From NCBI RefSeq assembly GCF_900109225.1, contig NZ_FNZK01000019.1, forward strand, positions 1 to 64,000: 64,000 nucleotides of DNA. Reading direction: 5' to 3'. Shown piece after piece: positions 17,744 to 26,539 of this stretch. The notes beneath the pieces are model-generated. The model was not told the origin of the DNA, searched no databases, and worked only from the letters and a program-made list of their open reading frames with translations. Both the position numbers and the translations under genes were made by a program. Numbering within the stretch: position 1 is the first letter of the stretch; each line of letters opens with the position of its first letter. Source of the stretch: Propionispira arboris (lineage in GTDB: Bacteria > Bacillota > Negativicutes > Selenomonadales > Selenomonadaceae).

Positions 17744-19213
17744 TTATTCAATCTTTATCTGCGCCATCATTCCATTATCTTCATGTTCTAAAATATGGCA
17801 ATGATACATAAATATCCCTTTTTCTATAAACATAACCTCAAGTTTCACTCGCTCATCAGGATTAATGGCAACTGTATCTTTCCAGCCTCTTTCATTCGCC
17901 GCTGGAGATATTCCATTGCGTGAAATGATTCTAAACTGAGTTCCATGAATATGAAATGGATGAACCATTCCCCCCATCATATCTTTTTGATTATAAATTT
18001 CCCATATTTCTCGCTTTCCAACTGTTCCATAGGCATCTATCCGATGTTCATTAAATTTTTCTTGGTTTATCTCAACCATTCCGGCCATTCCAGATAAAAC
18101 GATTTTTCTATCAATCATTGAGAAATCATTTATTTCTGGCAATTGATTCAATACTATAGGCATTGTGTTTTTCGTATCTTTGCGTTCTCCTATCTGCATC
18201 TTCAATACCGCTATATCACCAGTCATCAGACTTAAAACATCACCATTTTTATACATCTTATCTGTGTTTATTATAACTTCTGCACGTTCCCCTGGTGAAA
18301 GCGAAAGTGCCTGCATTTCTACAGGACTATTAAGCAATCCACCATCTGTAGCAATTTGTTTAAATGTGCTGTTGTCACTCAGACTAAAGGTATAAATTCT
18401 AGCATTCGATCCATTTAGCAAGCGCAATCTTACTTCATTCGTTGTAACATCAATATAAGGATTAATCGTTCCATTGACAAGAAGCGTATTTCCTGCAGTT
18501 CCGTCTGCTCTATAGTCTTTCTCATAATCAAATTGGTTTGTATCAGTAAACGTGCGATCTTGAACGACTACCGGTATATCGTCAATTCCATACTTTTCGG
18601 GCAAACCAAGCTTCGATTCATTTTCATCTTTTACAATCAAGATACCAGCAAGACCTAAATAGACCTGCTCAGCTGTCTTTCCTATTACGTGTGGATGATA
18701 CCATAATGTAGCAGCCTCTTGGTTTACATGAAATGCAATTGTTGTTTGTTTTCCTGCATCAATCGGACTATGGGGACCACCATCCATATCTGATGGCACG
18801 ATAAGTCCATGCCAATGAAATGTCGTCTGTTCATTATTTAAATGATTAATCAAGTTTATCTGTATATTCTGACCTTTTTTAACTACAATTGTTGGTCCAA
18901 GAAAACTTCCATTATATCCCATCGTTTTTGTCTTTTCACCATCTTTAAATTGTACAGCACCGTTCTCCGCAGTCAAAGAATAAACGATATCTCCACTACT
19001 ATTCATTTCTCCTTTTATTATAGGTGGTATATTTAAATATCCCTGTTCTCCCGTTTTATTTTCAAGCTTTGCTATACTGTCGTGCATCCCTTCCATCATA
19101 TGATTCGATGATCCATTCATTCTCATCCGGCCAAAAAAACTCATATAAATGAATAAAGCTCCAATCAATATGCCAATAGTAATCGCAAGAATAATCATAG
19201 ATCTTTTTTTCAT
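17744..19213 (-). CDS. Membrane-anchored multicopper oxidase
   Basis: 489 aa. An N-terminal hydrophobic segment (about 6-26) anchors or exports it. Three cupredoxin domains follow with all copper motifs: TFHWHGL, LWYHPHV, HPFHIHG and MYHCHILEHEDNGMM, supplying the trinuclear cluster and type 1 site. A Met/His-rich stretch (SSNHMMEGMH) follows the anchor, as in CueO-like enzymes. The family oxidises Cu(I), other metals or phenols with O2. It is odd company if the host is a strict anaerobe; oxygen or copper defence is the likely role (inference). The upstream region carries no further gene for 700 bases. Confidence 0.92.
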   Translation of the reverse strand: MKKRSMIILAITIGILIGALFIYMSFFGRMRMNGSSNHMMEGMHDSIAKLENKTGEQGYLNIPPIIKGEMNSSGDIVYSLTAENGAVQFKDGEKTKTMGYNGSFLGPTIVVKKGQNIQINLINHLNNEQTTFHWHGLIVPSDMDGGPHSPIDAGKQTTIAFHVNQEAATLWYHPHVIGKTAEQVYLGLAGILIVKDENESKLGLPEKYGIDDIPVVVQDRTFTDTNQFDYEKDYRADGTAGNTLLVNGTINPYIDVTTNEVRLRLLNGSNARIYTFSLSDNSTFKQIATDGGLLNSPVEMQALSLSPGERAEVIINTDKMYKNGDVLSLMTGDIAVLKMQIGERKDTKNTMPIVLNQLPEINDFSMIDRKIVLSGMAGMVEINQEKFNEHRIDAYGTVGKREIWEIYNQKDMMGGMVHPFHIHGTQFRIISRNGISPAANERGWKDTVAINPDERVKLEVMFIEKGIFMYHCHILEHEDNGMMAQIKIE

Positions 19214-19608
19214 ACGTTCTCCCCCTCATATAAAATATAATAATTTGTACATGATCTGTGCATTTTTATTAGCCTAAAACACCAGCTAATTTTCTGTTTC
19301 ACCATGTTTTTAGTATATAGCTTTTAAGAACGTAAAATAGACGACTAATACCAATCTATCTATCGGCTTACTCGTCTTACAAAAGCAAAATATAACAAAA
19401 TTTGTTCATACTTAAAGTATTTCAATGTAAGTTTTATTCAAAAAGAATTAACTACTCTGTAAGTATACGTCTTACCTCTTATTATTTCAATAAAAACTTC
19501 ATCAAAAAGAATGACGGATTATATTTGATGAACTCTTGTTGTTTTGGTTAGCGTGAATGTCAATGGCAAGTATGTGTTTCGTCGACTAATCTACTGCTTA
19601 ACTTATGA

Positions 19609-19637
19609 TTGCAATTTCACAAAAAATAATATATTAT
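19609..19637 (+). promoter_or_regulatory. Probable sigma-A promoter of the c-di-GMP riboswitch transcript
   Basis: TTGCAA (19609-19614) and TATTAT (19632-19637) are separated by 17 bases, placing the start near 19645, about 55-60 nt before the aptamer. The upstream 400 bases (19214-19608) contain no other feature that I can support. Confidence 0.55.
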
Positions 19638-19699
19638 AATTTAATGAATAGAAATAATGATTAAAGCTCTGAAATATTTTTCTTTTAAAAATTTTGTAT

Positions 19700-19834
19700 T
19701 ATATATTGGCAAACTTGTTGAAAAACAAGGGCGCAAAACTATGGGTCTAAAGAAGTATTCCATGACTGCCAGGTTGCATAAGCGAATCGTGTATAAAATA
19801 TACCGATATCCTATGTACTGGCAGTATTTTTTTT
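19700..19834 (+). promoter_or_regulatory. c-di-GMP-I (GEMM) riboswitch with overlapping terminator
   Basis: The aptamer shows the GEMM signature in order: GGCAAAC (19708-19714), stem CTTGTT-GAAA-AACAAG (19714-19729) with the GAAA tetraloop, GGGCGCAAAACTATGGGTC (19729-19747), and ATGACTGCCAGGTTGC (19762-19777). ACTGCCAG (19765-19772), part of the aptamer's 3' side, also pairs exactly with CTGGCAGT (19818-19825), which is followed by T8 (19827-19834). An inner ATCG.GTATA/TATACCGAT hairpin closes the long terminator. Because the terminator takes aptamer bases, c-di-GMP binding should block termination and turn the downstream gene on (inference from the pairing). Confidence 0.93.
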
Positions 19835-19928
19835 GTAAGAAGAAAATAAATGTATACGAAAAAAATCGGTGAGCGATGTACGCACATTTAAAGTATAAAA
19901 ATATTAACTGTAGAAATGGTTGTTAAAT

Positions 19929-20276
19929 ATGATTGAATTCTATCTTTCTTTTAATTTTAAAGAAGGCGGCGACAAGCATCCGCCCAAAATTGCTAATACA
20001 ATACGAAAATGTCTGTTTGACAATCAGATTATAACATCTGGAAGACAGTTTCATCTTTACGTAGATGCAGAAAGACATAATCTTGACAAGAATAAAAATT
20101 GTCAAACTAAAGGATGCTTAACTAAATCAGTTCGCATGAACTTCTTATGTAAAGTTGATACAGATCCTGATTTGCCTCCTTATGAATTAACTCTTCTCAA
20201 TTTATTACTAGAACCTGCTTTTAAAATTTTAAGCAAACAATGTGGACTGGATAATTTTAAAATAAGGAAAATATAA
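19929..20276 (+). CDS. Unrecognised 115-aa protein under c-di-GMP riboswitch control
   Basis: The only open frame downstream of the GEMM riboswitch, starting about 95 bases after its terminator T-run. The ATG at 19929 has no strong ribosome binding site; a TTG at 19920 is in frame. The protein is soluble, with no signal peptide or membrane segment. It is lysine-rich with several cysteines (CLF, CQTKGC, FLC, QCGL) that could bind metal or form disulfides. I do not recognise the family. The riboswitch implies it is made when c-di-GMP is high. Next to it lies the 3' end of a convergent MFS transporter gene. Confidence 0.6.
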   Translation: MIEFYLSFNFKEGGDKHPPKIANTIRKCLFDNQIITSGRQFHLYVDAERHNLDKNKNCQTKGCLTKSVRMNFLCKVDTDPDLPPYELTLLNLLLEPAFKILSKQCGLDNFKIRKI

Positions 20277-20386
20277 TCAAAATTCATCCGATGTAATACA
20301 CCTATTGAAATATGAGGATGTTCAGGGGGGTATCATTCACTCAGAGATAGTTGATGGTGTTCGACTTATCCGAGCATCTGATTCCC

Positions 20387-21664
20387 TCAAATATAATTTT
20401 TTTCATTTGCTCGCTTCTCCTTATCATGAATCCAACTAAAAAGCTCTTGGCGTTCACAAATAAATACGACACCCAATAATCCCAATGCTGCTATTCCACA
20501 TAAGGGAAATCCCCATACTCCACCCAGATATTCCATCGCAGTTCCTGCATAAAAATTTCCCACAGGCGTAGATCCCTGATTAAGAAAAGAATATACACTC
20601 ATGACCCTGCCACGATGTTCATCATCAGAATTTAATTGAAAAATCGAATTTCCCATATTCATAAAAGCTAAATTCAAAAAACCGATACAGGCAACACAAA
20701 GAAAGGCTGCATTATAATCTGCAACAAAGACCATAAAAACTTGTAAAAGTGCGGTTGTACATAAACAAAGCAGAAAAAATCTTTTTTCTACCCCTTTTTC
20801 GGCACGAAAAGCCATAAAAATTGCACCAATAAATGCACCAATTCCAGCTGCGCTCATCAAACCAGTATAAGCCGCCGCCCCCATACCTAGTACACTTTTG
20901 GCAAAAACAGGGATAATAACTGCATTATTCATTGCAAAGGTACAAATAATTGCCATAAATATTATATTGATCATCAACGCTTTACTCTGTTTAATATAGG
21001 ATAAGCCTTCTTTCACTTCTTTGATAACCTTTTGTTTTTTCCGTATAATCTGCTGCGGTAAAACATTAATATAAAACAAACTTAATAATACTGCAAAAAA
21101 GCTAATGGCGTTGATCGAAAAACAATACACTGTTCCAAAGTTCACCATCACAATTCCCGATAAAGCAGGCCCAATAATCTTTGCCAAATTCACAATTGTC
21201 GAGTTGAGTGACACGGCATTCATAATATCCCCCCTGCCAACGAGTTCAATAAAAAAAGACTGGCGTGCCGGCATATCAAAGGTTTGTGTTAATCCTAAAA
21301 AAATGCTAAGCAACAGAATATGCCAATATTGGAGCATATTAAGATAAGCTAAAAGAGTTAAAGCAATCGCTTGAATCATCAAAGCAGATTGCGTCATCAA
21401 CAAAATATTTCGTTTTGAAAAGCGATCGACCAGAGCTCCCGCAAATAAAGTAAAAAGAAGGATCGGTGTAAATTGACAAACCCCAACCATTCCTACCATA
21501 AAAGGTGAATTCGTCATCGTATAAACAAGCCAGACCTGTGCTGTTCGCTGCATCCAGGTACCAATCAAGGATATACATTGTCCAAACCAAAAATAGCGGA
21601 ATTCTTTATGCTTCAAAGAAGAAAAAACTCTTTGCAAAATTGGAATTAATTTATTTTTTAGCAA
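20387..21664 (-). CDS. MFS transporter (MFS_3/EntS-like efflux family)
   Basis: 425 aa with about twelve membrane segments. The N-terminal pattern FRYFWFGQCISLIGTWMQRTAQVWLVY and FTLFAGALVDRFSKRNILL, plus FDMPARQSFFIELVGR, are those of the MFS_3 family that includes enterobactin exporter EntS and macrolide or drug efflux proteins. The substrate is unknown. Its upstream neighbour on the same strand is a separate DUF4405 gene ended by its own terminator. Confidence 0.88.
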   Translation of the reverse strand: MLKNKLIPILQRVFSSLKHKEFRYFWFGQCISLIGTWMQRTAQVWLVYTMTNSPFMVGMVGVCQFTPILLFTLFAGALVDRFSKRNILLMTQSALMIQAIALTLLAYLNMLQYWHILLLSIFLGLTQTFDMPARQSFFIELVGRGDIMNAVSLNSTIVNLAKIIGPALSGIVMVNFGTVYCFSINAISFFAVLLSLFYINVLPQQIIRKKQKVIKEVKEGLSYIKQSKALMINIIFMAIICTFAMNNAVIIPVFAKSVLGMGAAAYTGLMSAAGIGAFIGAIFMAFRAEKGVEKRFFLLCLCTTALLQVFMVFVADYNAAFLCVACIGFLNLAFMNMGNSIFQLNSDDEHRGRVMSVYSFLNQGSTPVGNFYAGTAMEYLGGVWGFPLCGIAALGLLGVVFICERQELFSWIHDKEKRANEKNYI

Positions 21665-21795
21665 GCAGGATGCTCCTTTCTGGTATCTCTTTTCAGATTA
21701 CGAATATGTCTGTATTGAAGTGTAACAAAAAATATATGTATTTGCATGAAAAGTCTTTCAGATTCACGTAGGATTACGTTTACGGGATGACGTAA

Positions 21796-21831
21796 AAATA
21801 ACCTGAGCCCTATTTTCTATAGAGCTCAGGT
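21796..21831 (-). terminator. Terminator after the DUF4405 gene
   Basis: ACCTGAGC (21801-21808) pairs with GCTCAGGT (21824-21831); on the minus strand the stem is followed by TATTTTTACG. Confidence 0.8.
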
Positions 21832-21911
21832 CTTTCGTCGCCTCGAGAAAAAGCTGTGTGGAACTGCACTGAAATTCGTCGCGAACCAGTTAAGCGTTCA
21901 TATTGATTTGC

Positions 21912-22391
21912 TTATTGCATTTCTCTCTGAGTTTGGTCCACCTGTTGCACAGCACGATTCTTCCCATCTCGCAATCGTTGTCCACCTCCAGGTCCACCCC
22001 AGCTTTCCTTGAATGACGTGCCCCAAGACATTATTTTATCCACCGGCGGCACATTAAAATAACTTGCTCCCAGCAATACTAGTATAAATACAAGTGCTAA
22101 TATGGACTCGATATTCCATATTTTTTCCTGCCTGCCTAATAACAGATATCTCCACAAAACGGAACGATTATACCAAGCATGCAGTAAAACTGCTACTAAG
22201 AAACCCAAAGACAAAATCGTATGCAACCTAATATATTCCGTCTTAGAAATTCCTGCCAATGTCCACTGTAACTCACGAGCTACCCTGGTCGGCGGTACTA
22301 TATACAATACCAAACCAGTCAACACCATAAAAATAAACAAATACAAAGTCAATAGAGAAACAAGCTGTCGTGAAGATATTCCTTTAAACAT
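21912..22391 (-). CDS. DUF4405-type small membrane protein
   Basis: 159 aa with three membrane helices (about 10-31, 55-73, 92-111) and histidines within or next to the helices (RLHTILSLGFLVAVLLHAW). This matches DUF4405, thought to be related to cytochrome b-type haem membrane proteins. The C-terminal tail (about 115-159) is polar and glycine-rich with WGGPGGGQ. GGGGAGG precedes the ATG. Haem binding is plausible but not shown. It is monocistronic. Confidence 0.65.
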   Translation of the reverse strand: MFKGISSRQLVSLLTLYLFIFMVLTGLVLYIVPPTRVARELQWTLAGISKTEYIRLHTILSLGFLVAVLLHAWYNRSVLWRYLLLGRQEKIWNIESILALVFILVLLGASYFNVPPVDKIMSWGTSFKESWGGPGGGQRLRDGKNRAVQQVDQTQREMQ

Positions 22392-22549
22392 GTTAGCTAC
22401 CTCCCCTTCGTATGATTTAAGAACTATTAAAAATCTATTCTATCTTTTCCAAATATTTCACACACCTGTAAATAACAAACCACCAGCATAATTCTGGCAG
22501 TTTATATATTTTTATGCACTTGTAACATGAATGCACCTTTGTAGAACAA

Positions 22550-22870
22550 CTACTTCTTTATCATATGCGCTGTTATAATGGTGTAACTATAAGAATTTAC
22601 TGTAATGATGCAATTATCTATATTCACATACCAATTTTTACCTTTTTTATTTGTAATCGAACTAGCCTTCTGTATCTTTTCTTTGCACCAATTGACGACT
22701 TCATCTGTTTCTAACGAAAGATTTCTTTTGATGCGTACAATTCCCAAATCGGTTGTATGCAACTTATTTAAATTTAAAAGCAATTCATTTGCAGTAATAA
22801 TATTCAACTCCCTGATCGTATTTTTGCAAAGTTCATGGATTTTAAACAGCCTTTTCCCTATTATATACAA
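22550..22870 (-). CDS. DUF3781 family protein
   Basis: Up to 106 aa. The core LNKLHTTDLGIVRIKRNLSL, VVNWCKEKI and GKNWYVNIDNCIITVNSY is the DUF3781 pattern, a small cytoplasmic family of unknown function. The start is uncertain: the TTG at 22870 lacks a good ribosome binding site, and a perfect TTTCATGCC/GGCATGAAA hairpin lies just upstream. The first 25 residues may not be translated. Confidence 0.65.
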   Translation of the reverse strand: MYIIGKRLFKIHELCKNTIRELNIITANELLLNLNKLHTTDLGIVRIKRNLSLETDEVVNWCKEKIQKASSITNKKGKNWYVNIDNCIITVNSYSYTIITAHMIKK

Positions 22871-23220
22871 CTTTTTGCCATTCTTTCATGCCGTAAATGG
22901 CATGAAAAAAACCGTCTAAAACGGTAAGCGGGTTCTTTTCAAATCAATAATTTAGAGGAGAACAAACTCAACCACACATCAACTGTTTCTTTGTTTATAG
23001 TATAATACAAAAATATAATTCACAGCAATATTTAACTTTTTATCCTGCAATACAAAATAATATTGCTACACGATATAGTGAGAGATGAAAAAATAATTCG
23101 GAGAAAAATAAATTATAGTGATGTATTTCATCTTTTTTTCAATAAGATTGCATATAATAAATTTAAAGCGATATGGCCTAGAAGGAATGTGTTTCTAAAA
23201 TCAAGGAGGTCCTTATCCAG
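22871..23220. other. 350-bp intergenic region with two hairpins
   Basis: Holds a 9-bp hairpin at the 5' end of the DUF3781 gene (TTTCATGCC, GGCATGAAA, near 22886-22909), a small ACCGT/ACGGT hairpin, and the leader of the truncated chemoreceptor gene. No further gene is seen. Confidence 0.5.
23083..23139 (+). terminator. Leader terminator/attenuator before the truncated chemoreceptor gene
   Basis: AGATGAAA (23083-23090) pairs with TTTCATCT (23126-23133), running into T7; an inner ATAATT/AATTAT pair extends the stem. It lies about 80 bases before the start codon, so it could attenuate transcription of that gene. Confidence 0.5.
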
Positions 23221-23856
23221 ATGAAAGGGTTTAAACAGTTACAAGCTAAGCAAAAACTGACGCTTTTAATTACTGTATTTATTTTTTCTATTATCGGTGT
23301 ATCGATAACAGGAAATTTGGCTGTAAAGCAAGGTAGTGCTCGAATGGATCAACTTTTCACCATAAATATGAAGCAAATGCAATCCGCTTATAAAAGCAAG
23401 GTATTATTACATGAAACTGTAGAAGATGTATATAGTTTAATGCTTACGACCGAAGACAGCGAAAATCAAAAGCTCAAAAACGATCTCATTGTAAAAAGAA
23501 AAGAGCTGGATGAAAATTTTTCAGCCTATGAGCAGCTATCATTAACAGCAACACAAATTAACGAAATGAACGCTTTGAAAGATGCTTTGCAGCAACTCCG
23601 CACTGCCGACAATCATATAATAGACCTGGCAACACAAAACAAGAAACAAGAATCATATGCGTTATATCAGAAAGAAACAGTACCTTTATTTAAGAACGTT
23701 CTGTCCGCTTTGGATAAGATTGCAAACGATTCTAATCAAGCTGCCACGGAAATGAATGAACTTAGCAAGACCGAAATGGTTAAATCTGTATGGACATCTA
23801 TTATAATCACCTTAATTGCCACTTTATTAGGTGTAAATTGGTATATTAACTCTTAA
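23221..23856 (+). CDS. Sensor-only truncated chemoreceptor (4HB domain without HAMP or signalling domain)
   Basis: 211 aa. It is strikingly similar to residues 1-210 of the chemoreceptor at 14240: same KQKLTLLI membrane segment, RMDQL sensor start, LATQNK and KIANDS near the sensor end, and TEMVKSVWTSIIITLIATLLG as the second membrane segment. It then stops after NWYINS, with no HAMP and no signalling coiled coil. It has a good AAGGAGG binding site and its own terminator, so it looks expressed. It may heterodimerise with full-length receptors or be a young pseudogene. Confidence 0.75.
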   Translation: MKGFKQLQAKQKLTLLITVFIFSIIGVSITGNLAVKQGSARMDQLFTINMKQMQSAYKSKVLLHETVEDVYSLMLTTEDSENQKLKNDLIVKRKELDENFSAYEQLSLTATQINEMNALKDALQQLRTADNHIIDLATQNKKQESYALYQKETVPLFKNVLSALDKIANDSNQAATEMNELSKTEMVKSVWTSIIITLIATLLGVNWYINS

Positions 23857-23875
23857 ATCAATAAGGCTAATAATG

Positions 23876-23912
23876 CCGTGTTTCTTCGCAGAGACACGGG
23901 TTTTGTTATTTT
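23876..23912 (+). terminator. Terminator after the truncated chemoreceptor gene
   Basis: CCGTGTTTCT pairs with AGAGACACGG (one G-U pair) around TCGC, followed by GTTTTGTTATTTT. Its sequence resembles the terminator in the leader of the intact chemoreceptor gene near 14106. Confidence 0.75.
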
Positions 23913-24059
23913 CATTAAAAGAAATAAGTAACCACAATTTTCCTCCTATATTTGGTAGATTTAGAAACAATTTTGGTGTATAATCACAGCACAGGTTTCA
24001 TTTTTCTTATGCTAATCATATCATCAATTTTTATAAGCTCAAAAGAAAGAAGGTATTAA

Positions 24060-24578
24060 ATGAAACGAATATTTCCTTTTGTTATAATATTTATGGTAAT
24101 TTTAAGCAGTCTTTGTTTTGCCAATCAATATGATGATCATCCCGACAAGTATATAAAAATCGACTCTGGTGCAGACTTTAATACTTATCTGGATAAAACC
24201 TCTATCAAATCCGTAAAATATGCCCCACCCTACTACACGATTCAATGTGATAATATCGAATTTGATCAAGCTGACGGTATTACGGCTAAAACCACAGTAA
24301 TATACTATTATGACTTCAATACAAAAAGCATACAGTTACAAATCCCTCAAAACATTGCCCATACAGAAGATGGCAGCATTTCATACAACTCCATTCGTGA
24401 TGAACCTCCAGTTCACGTTGATCCTTCTAGTTTGTCATTTAAAGAGTCCATTATGTTATTTAAACAATTGTATGGTGAAAAATATGCAAATACATTTCTT
24501 AATGCTCCAAGGAATAAAGCAGAGACCAATTCAAATATAGATAATAAGAACGATCTCCCACTTGGTGAAATAGTATAG
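24060..24578 (+). CDS. Secreted protein of unknown function
   Basis: 172 aa with a clear signal peptide (MKRIFPFVIIFMVILSSLCFA, cleavage near residue 21) and a soluble remainder. I do not recognise a domain with confidence; the pattern of a YIKIDSG start and aromatic-rich beta strands resembles small surface proteins of unknown function. AAGAAGG precedes the ATG. The PAS-GGDEF gene follows 85 bases later and might share its transcript. Confidence 0.65.
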   Translation: MKRIFPFVIIFMVILSSLCFANQYDDHPDKYIKIDSGADFNTYLDKTSIKSVKYAPPYYTIQCDNIEFDQADGITAKTTVIYYYDFNTKSIQLQIPQNIAHTEDGSISYNSIRDEPPVHVDPSSLSFKESIMLFKQLYGEKYANTFLNAPRNKAETNSNIDNKNDLPLGEIV

Positions 24579-24663
24579 GTCCTCTCAAAAAATAATCTAA
24601 AACAATGAAACAGCAGCCTTGGCAAATTCTACACAAAACTTATTCCAGGGAGGATAGAGCATT

Positions 24664-25968
24664 TTGAAACGAAAACATTTTTTATTAAAAAACTTTTTCA
24701 AAGCAGAACCATTTTTCATACTGAATAACATTTCTGCTTATGTTGCCTATATTGATGCCATTACTTTGCGCTATAAATTTGTTAATAATGCATTTATTAA
24801 AGCTTATAATATCTCAAGAGAACAAATTATAGGTAAACATATGAATGAAATACTTTCAGAAAATAACTATCAAAATGCCATCAAATACATTTCAATCGTA
24901 AAAAAAGGAAAAATTGCCACATATGAATATTACTTTAATATGCATATTGGAAAGCGTTGGATTAAGGTAGAATATATACCTGAATTTGACATAAATAAAA
25001 AAGTTTGTTCTTTTATTGTTCTTGGATCTGATATTACCGATCGCAAAATAGCCGAAGAAAAATTGCAAAAAAGCGAAGCTCGTTACCGTTTTATGGTTGA
25101 GACTGCCAATGAAGGAATTCTAATTACTGGGCACGATTTGAAAATTATATTTGTTAATAATAAATTAGCATCTATGCTTGGCTATGAAATCAAAGAATTG
25201 ATGGGACAACGTTTTAAAGATTTATTATTTGAAGAACATTTGGAAGATCTGAAAAGAAAAATATTGGAAAGAATACAAGGAAAAGATGCAACCTACGATC
25301 AATATTTACGAAAAAAAGATGGTTCTAAACATTGGGTAACTATTTCTGTAAAAGCAATGATGGATAACAAAAACAATTATATGGGCTCCTTTATCATGCT
25401 GACCGATATTCATGCGAGAAAAATGCTTGAAGAACAATTAAAAGCCGCCATAAAAAAGCTTGAAGTATTAAGTAATGTTGATGGATTGACCGATCTGGCA
25501 AATCGACGATATTTTGATAATATAGTATCTTTAGAATACGATAAATTAGCAAAACATGGAGAGCTATTATCTTTTATTATGATTGATATTGATTTTTTCA
25601 AGGGTTTAAATGACTATTATGGGCATTTGGTTGGAGACGATTGCCTGAAACAAGTTGCAAAGGCTTTAGCTGGAAGTGTTTCCGATCCCACCCAGCTCAT
25701 TGCGCGCTATGGCGGTGAGGAATTTATTTGTATGTTACCAAGAACAAATGAGAAGGACGCCGAAACCCTTGCTGAGAAAATGCGAATTGCAGTTGAAAAT
25801 CTTCATATCTCTAACAAAGGGTCTAAAATTTCAACATATCTTACTGTCAGTCTAGGCATTGTAACTATGCAGTGTTCCCCTGAACAAGAAGTAATAGAGC
25901 TTATTAATCATGCAGATAAGGCACTTTATCGTGCGAAATCTACCGGACGTAATAGAGTTTGCACATAA
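24664..25968 (+). CDS. Cytoplasmic PAS-PAS diguanylate cyclase
   Basis: 434 aa with no membrane segment. PAS 1 spans about 20-125 (YKFVNNAFIKAYNISREQIIG), PAS 2 about 135-255 (EKLQKSEARYRFMVETANEG), and the GGDEF domain about 270-434 with RYGGEEF, DIDFFKGLND and YGHLVGDDCL. It makes c-di-GMP in response to an internal signal. The start is a TTG with GGGAGG eleven bases upstream. It is the second cyclase in the window and may feed the riboswitch at 19.7 kb. Confidence 0.93.
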   Translation: MKRKHFLLKNFFKAEPFFILNNISAYVAYIDAITLRYKFVNNAFIKAYNISREQIIGKHMNEILSENNYQNAIKYISIVKKGKIATYEYYFNMHIGKRWIKVEYIPEFDINKKVCSFIVLGSDITDRKIAEEKLQKSEARYRFMVETANEGILITGHDLKIIFVNNKLASMLGYEIKELMGQRFKDLLFEEHLEDLKRKILERIQGKDATYDQYLRKKDGSKHWVTISVKAMMDNKNNYMGSFIMLTDIHARKMLEEQLKAAIKKLEVLSNVDGLTDLANRRYFDNIVSLEYDKLAKHGELLSFIMIDIDFFKGLNDYYGHLVGDDCLKQVAKALAGSVSDPTQLIARYGGEEFICMLPRTNEKDAETLAEKMRIAVENLHISNKGSKISTYLTVSLGIVTMQCSPEQEVIELINHADKALYRAKSTGRNRVCT

Positions 25969-26044
25969 ATTTATATAATCCATACACGTGAATATGAAAT
26001 CTAATACTTGCCTATTTACTAGCAAAATACACAATTATAAAGCA

Positions 26045-26090
26045 AAAAAGGGCTGATGCACATAATAAAACATGTGCATCAGCCCTTTTT
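26045..26090. terminator. Strong bidirectional terminator
   Basis: AAAAAGGGCTGATGCACAT (26045-26063) and its exact complement (26072-26090) form a 19-bp stem between the convergent cyclase and DUF4260 genes, with T-runs on both strands. Confidence 0.9.
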
Positions 26091-26139
26091 AAAACTATAA
26101 ACTTAAAATTAGAAACGTATAGCTTTTTATTTTTTGTTA

Positions 26140-26493
26140 TTACACGTTTTGCATGTGATTATCTTTAAAGTCCGACCCATATTTCAGTCCAAACCCTAAT
26201 GTACGATCCAATGAAATATGAGCGATCCATATGGTAGCAATCATCATGAAGGTCTGCTGTGCTGTATATAGACCATACACTAGCAAAATCACAGGCAATA
26301 CATACGTGTGTCCAATATTGTATATATATGCACCTAAAGTTTTATCTACAAAATAGCCAATCATAAAAATATCAGGCGCTAATAATAATACTGCAAATAC
26401 TATCCAATTAAACTGGCAAAAAGAATACCAATAGATACTACTTATTAAAATAACAGCATTTTCAGCTCTCAGAATAAATTTTATCATCATCAC
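26140..26493 (-). CDS. DUF4260 family membrane protein
   Basis: 117 aa with about four short membrane segments. The pattern APDIFMIGYFVDKTLGAYIYNIGHTY and WIAHISLDRTLGFGLKYGSDF is that of DUF4260, a small membrane family of unknown function. It lies 46 bases downstream of the Nramp-related gene on the same strand and could share its transcript. Confidence 0.8.
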   Translation of the reverse strand: MMMIKFILRAENAVILISSIYWYSFCQFNWIVFAVLLLAPDIFMIGYFVDKTLGAYIYNIGHTYVLPVILLVYGLYTAQQTFMMIATIWIAHISLDRTLGFGLKYGSDFKDNHMQNV

Positions 26494-26539
26494 ACCATCC
26501 CTTGACTTTACTATAAGTACTTTTATTTAGAACGATTAT

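Noticed and set aside
19657-19872. 71-codon open frame across the c-di-GMP riboswitch
   Set aside because: It runs through the aptamer and terminator; base conservation there is explained by RNA structure and there is no good ribosome binding site.
22605-22919. Plus-strand 104-codon hydrophobic frame
   Set aside because: It is the shadow of the DUF3781 gene and lacks a plausible ribosome binding site.
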